From positions 1,840,481-1,904,480 of the forward strand of contig OY282383.1 of the NCBI GenBank assembly GCA_958295855.1: a stretch of 64,000 nucleotides of DNA. Reading direction: 5' to 3'. Positions 61,979 through 64,000 of the stretch are shown here, in pieces. The translations under genes and the position numbers were made by a program. How positions within the stretch are numbered: the first letter of the stretch is position 1; each line of letters opens with the position of its first letter. Below the pieces are notes generated by a model. The model searched no databases. It was not told where the DNA came from and saw only the letters and a program-made list of their open reading frames with translations. Source of the DNA: an uncultured Poribacteria bacterium. GTDB taxonomy: Bacteria > Poribacteria > WGA-4E > WGA-3G.

Positions 61979-63379
61979 ATGGGCCAAATCAGTATCATTT
62001 TAATCGCCGGGTTGCTCTTTCTTTTCTCCTTTGAACCGCCGGAAACAAGCATAGAAATCAGTGGCGCGCAGGTAGTTCTCTGGACGTTTGTGCTCACTGG
62101 GGTGCCCGCGCTGCTCGCGTATTTCGTAACCGCGTATGCAAGCCGAGCCTTTCCCGCGCACGAACAGGAAAATCTCTCCAAACGCTATACTTTCAAACGC
62201 TTCATGATTGTTTTTGAAGTCTTGAGTTTAGGGACATATCTGTGCAACCTATATCTGCTGAACTTGCCCGGATTCATTGATAAACAGTTCGCTTTCTTTC
62301 CGATGGCAAATTTGCGCCAGATTGTCTCTTTGCTCCCCCTTCTCATCGGATTAATCTGTATCCGTTTCACCTTCCAATGCTTAATTATCCAAGGAGACGC
62401 GGATGAGATACACAGTCGCTCTACAGCTGCACAACCTTTCTTAACGAAGAAACATCGGGAGATGCTCAGCCTTCAGTTGAAGTTTTTGATCTTCCCCTTG
62501 ATTCCGATGTTTGGTTATCTCATTACAGTGGACTTAATCTACTGGCTTCCCTACTCCGCGAAGTTGTTTATCGTTGAACACCCTTACGTTTTGATTGCGC
62601 TGATTCTTCCGGTGCTTGCATTCGCCTATCTGTTTGCACCGTTGCTCATGCAATTTTTGTGGAAAACAAAACCCCTTGCCGAAGACTCCGTGCTGAAGCA
62701 GAAACTTGAACGCTTGACAAAACAGAGCGGGGTCAAATATAGAGAGATTGTGGTGTGGCAAACCGGCACCCTCTTAATAGCAAATGCTGCTGTCGCGGGT
62801 ACACTCCCGTGGAACCGCAAAATCTTTTTGACAGACGCACTCCTGCGCTATTTCACAGATGAACAGATTGAGACGATTGTTGCCCACGAACTTGGACATA
62901 TCCACTATAGACATATTCCCACGTACATGCTCTTTTCACTCATCTATTTGTTAAGTTACCCACTTTTTTACGTGCTTATTGAGAAACCCCTCGGGCCTCT
63001 TCTCGCAGAATTACCGCTCCTGTTAACATTATGTTCGCTGCTGTTTTTTATCGTCTATTTTGTGCTACTCTTTCGGTACTTGTCCAGACGTTGCGAACAT
63101 CAAGCAGACTTGTATGCGGTTGAACTCACGGAAAATCCGGAAGCATTCAAAACAGCGTTGACGAATCTTGCCGTTCTCAATGCGTTGCCAAAATCGATCC
63201 GGCGTTTTTTTGAAATTTTCAACACGCACCCCTCCATTCATCGGCGAATCGAATTCGTTAACCAGTGGATAGCGAAGAGTTCCGCAATTCAACGCTATAA
63301 AAATTATCTGCTTGAAGTCAAAATTTTGATTGCTTTATTCCCGATATTTTGTATTCTTGCGGTGCTGCTGCTTGGCTAG
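61979..63379 (+). CDS. M48-family zinc metalloprotease, membrane-bound
   Basis: 466 residues with several membrane segments and the zinc motif H303-E304-L-G-H307 in IVAHELGHIHYRH, as in HtpX/Ste24-like (M48) peptidases. A large region before the motif contains NAAVAGTLPWNRKIFLTD, the family's typical substrate-domain strand. A Glu/Asp-rich later segment (CEHQADLYAVELTEN) supplies the third ligand. The ribosome site is weak (GAGGA, about 14 bases). Likely a quality-control protease of membrane proteins. Confidence 0.9.
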   Translation: MGQISIILIAGLLFLFSFEPPETSIEISGAQVVLWTFVLTGVPALLAYFVTAYASRAFPAHEQENLSKRYTFKRFMIVFEVLSLGTYLCNLYLLNLPGFIDKQFAFFPMANLRQIVSLLPLLIGLICIRFTFQCLIIQGDADEIHSRSTAAQPFLTKKHREMLSLQLKFLIFPLIPMFGYLITVDLIYWLPYSAKLFIVEHPYVLIALILPVLAFAYLFAPLLMQFLWKTKPLAEDSVLKQKLERLTKQSGVKYREIVVWQTGTLLIANAAVAGTLPWNRKIFLTDALLRYFTDEQIETIVAHELGHIHYRHIPTYMLFSLIYLLSYPLFYVLIEKPLGPLLAELPLLLTLCSLLFFIVYFVLLFRYLSRRCEHQADLYAVELTENPEAFKTALTNLAVLNALPKSIRRFFEIFNTHPSIHRRIEFVNQWIAKSSAIQRYKNYLLEVKILIALFPIFCILAVLLLG

Positions 63380-63660
63380 AGCGCAATGATGGATATAGGT
63401 GCTGCCATATCCGGCTGGCAGGGGAGTCTGTCTGACGATGCCGTCTTTATTCCCATGGCACTCACCACCGCATCGCCCTGGAAGGACAATATCCTTATCC
63501 TCGAGCAAAAATAGCACCACACTTGCAAGTCGGTTCACGCCTCCTTGGCTGCGCAATAGTACACTCGTGACAGGCTGCTTTAAAGAGAACACCAGCAAAT
63601 TGCGCGCCACATAGGGATGAGGGTAGGCACAAGGCCTACCCCTACATTGGAAGCCTGAGG
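63380..63660. other. Intergenic region at the end of the window
   Basis: Holds the GGGTAGG/CCTACCC hairpin at 63621-63641, matching 10583. Minus-strand and plus-strand frames of 70-91 codons occur, but none has a ribosome site or a recognisable product. Confidence 0.4.
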
Positions 63661-64000
63661 CTACGCGTCCTCTTCAATTGCCGACTGTAGTTTTTCCACC
63701 AAACGTTGCAATGGTAGCTGATATGATTCTTGAAGTTGTTGCTTCTCATCATCATGTGATTCTTGAAGCTGTCGTTTTTCATCAACATAAGATTCTTGAA
63801 GTCGTTGTTTCTCATGAGTATGCGACTCTTGCAGCTGTTGCTTTTCATGCTCATGTGATTCCTGCAGTCGTCGTTTCTCATCTGCAATGTGGAAAGCGAC
63901 GAGCAACGGAATCCTTCGCTCGTCATAACCTTTTTGGCTATAGGAGTCGACTAACTCTTTGATGGACTTCACCAGGTCGTTGATGTCCTGTGTAGTCAAG
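63661..64000 (-). CDS. Partial coiled-coil protein with 11-residue repeats
   Basis: The frame is open at the window edge, so the 5' end is outside. The visible 112 residues contain an N-terminal helical part, then five 11-residue units of the type (D/H)EKRQLQESH, giving a hendecad coiled coil, and a C-terminal LVEKLQSAIEEDA. A 33-base DNA repeat encodes the units. No function recognised. Confidence 0.6.
   Translation of the reverse strand, partial: LTTQDINDLVKSIKELVDSYSQKGYDERRIPLLVAFHIADEKRRLQESHEHEKQQLQESHTHEKQRLQESYVDEKRQLQESHDDEKQQLQESYQLPLQRLVEKLQSAIEEDA

Noticed and set aside
63335-63610. 91-codon minus-strand frame after the M48 gene
   Set aside because: No ribosome site, overlaps the end of the M48 gene, and no recognisable features.

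Overview
The window looks like a chromosomal segment of an uncultured Gram-negative marine bacterium. The gene mix is three phytanoyl-CoA dioxygenase-type enzymes, a Gfo/Idh/MocA dehydrogenase, paired amidohydrolases, a sulfatase-fold enzyme, a large polytopic protein of the DUF6785 kind, outer-membrane barrels, and many short hairpin repeats next to genes. This recalls Candidatus Poribacteria and relatives; the assignment is inference from gene content, with no rRNA or marker tree available. No tRNA, rRNA or CRISPR array was seen.

Layout. 0.1-3.7 kb (minus): amidohydrolase, ABC ATPase and ABC permease. 3.7-6.1 kb (minus): an orphan HsdR-N-like nuclease, then a HEPN/AbiU2-like protein with an antitoxin-like tail coupled to a VapC-type PIN toxin, followed by a second amidohydrolase. 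7.3-14.4 kb: metabolic genes (PLP enzyme, GMC oxidoreductase, two PhyH proteins, Gfo/Idh/MocA dehydrogenase, QueF). 14.4-18.9 kb: a defence module with an FRG-TPR protein, a class III nucleotide cyclase and a cyclic-nucleotide-binding TIR-like effector that together resemble Pycsar. Dispersed ATCCGCG repeats separate these genes, and the spacers hold decayed 3' ends of restriction-type genes. 19-29 kb (plus): a barrel-SppA fusion, Pcm, a PorV/UPF0164-like barrel, a secreted Fn3-like protein with a FlgD/T9SS-like C-terminus, a Ycf48-like propeller, an aminotransferase and homoserine kinase. 29-31.9 kb: a full-length P-type ATPase homologue whose catalytic motifs are all altered.

34-47 kb (minus) holds a group of mostly unrecognised, membrane-anchored paralogues, several decayed, interrupted by a broken tnpB. 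At its upstream edge lie a sigma-54 activator gene, three overlapping palindromes and a consensus -24/-12 promoter, so the head of the group is probably sigma-54 controlled. A 49-codon gene coupled to a TolB-like gene was found by eye.

47.5-64 kb: undecaprenyl diphosphate synthase, a sugar isomerase-like protein, RsgA, a coiled-coil gene behind a strong promoter, a third PhyH, an MDR dehydrogenase, a sulfatase homologue with Thr at the nucleophile position, an O-antigen ligase-like protein, two tandem metzincin-ankyrin proteins, an outer-membrane barrel, an OmpA lipoprotein and an M48 protease. The strongest leads are the pseudo-P-type ATPase, the HEPN/antitoxin-tail/PIN pair, the Pycsar-FRG module and the sigma-54 regulated membrane-protein cluster.
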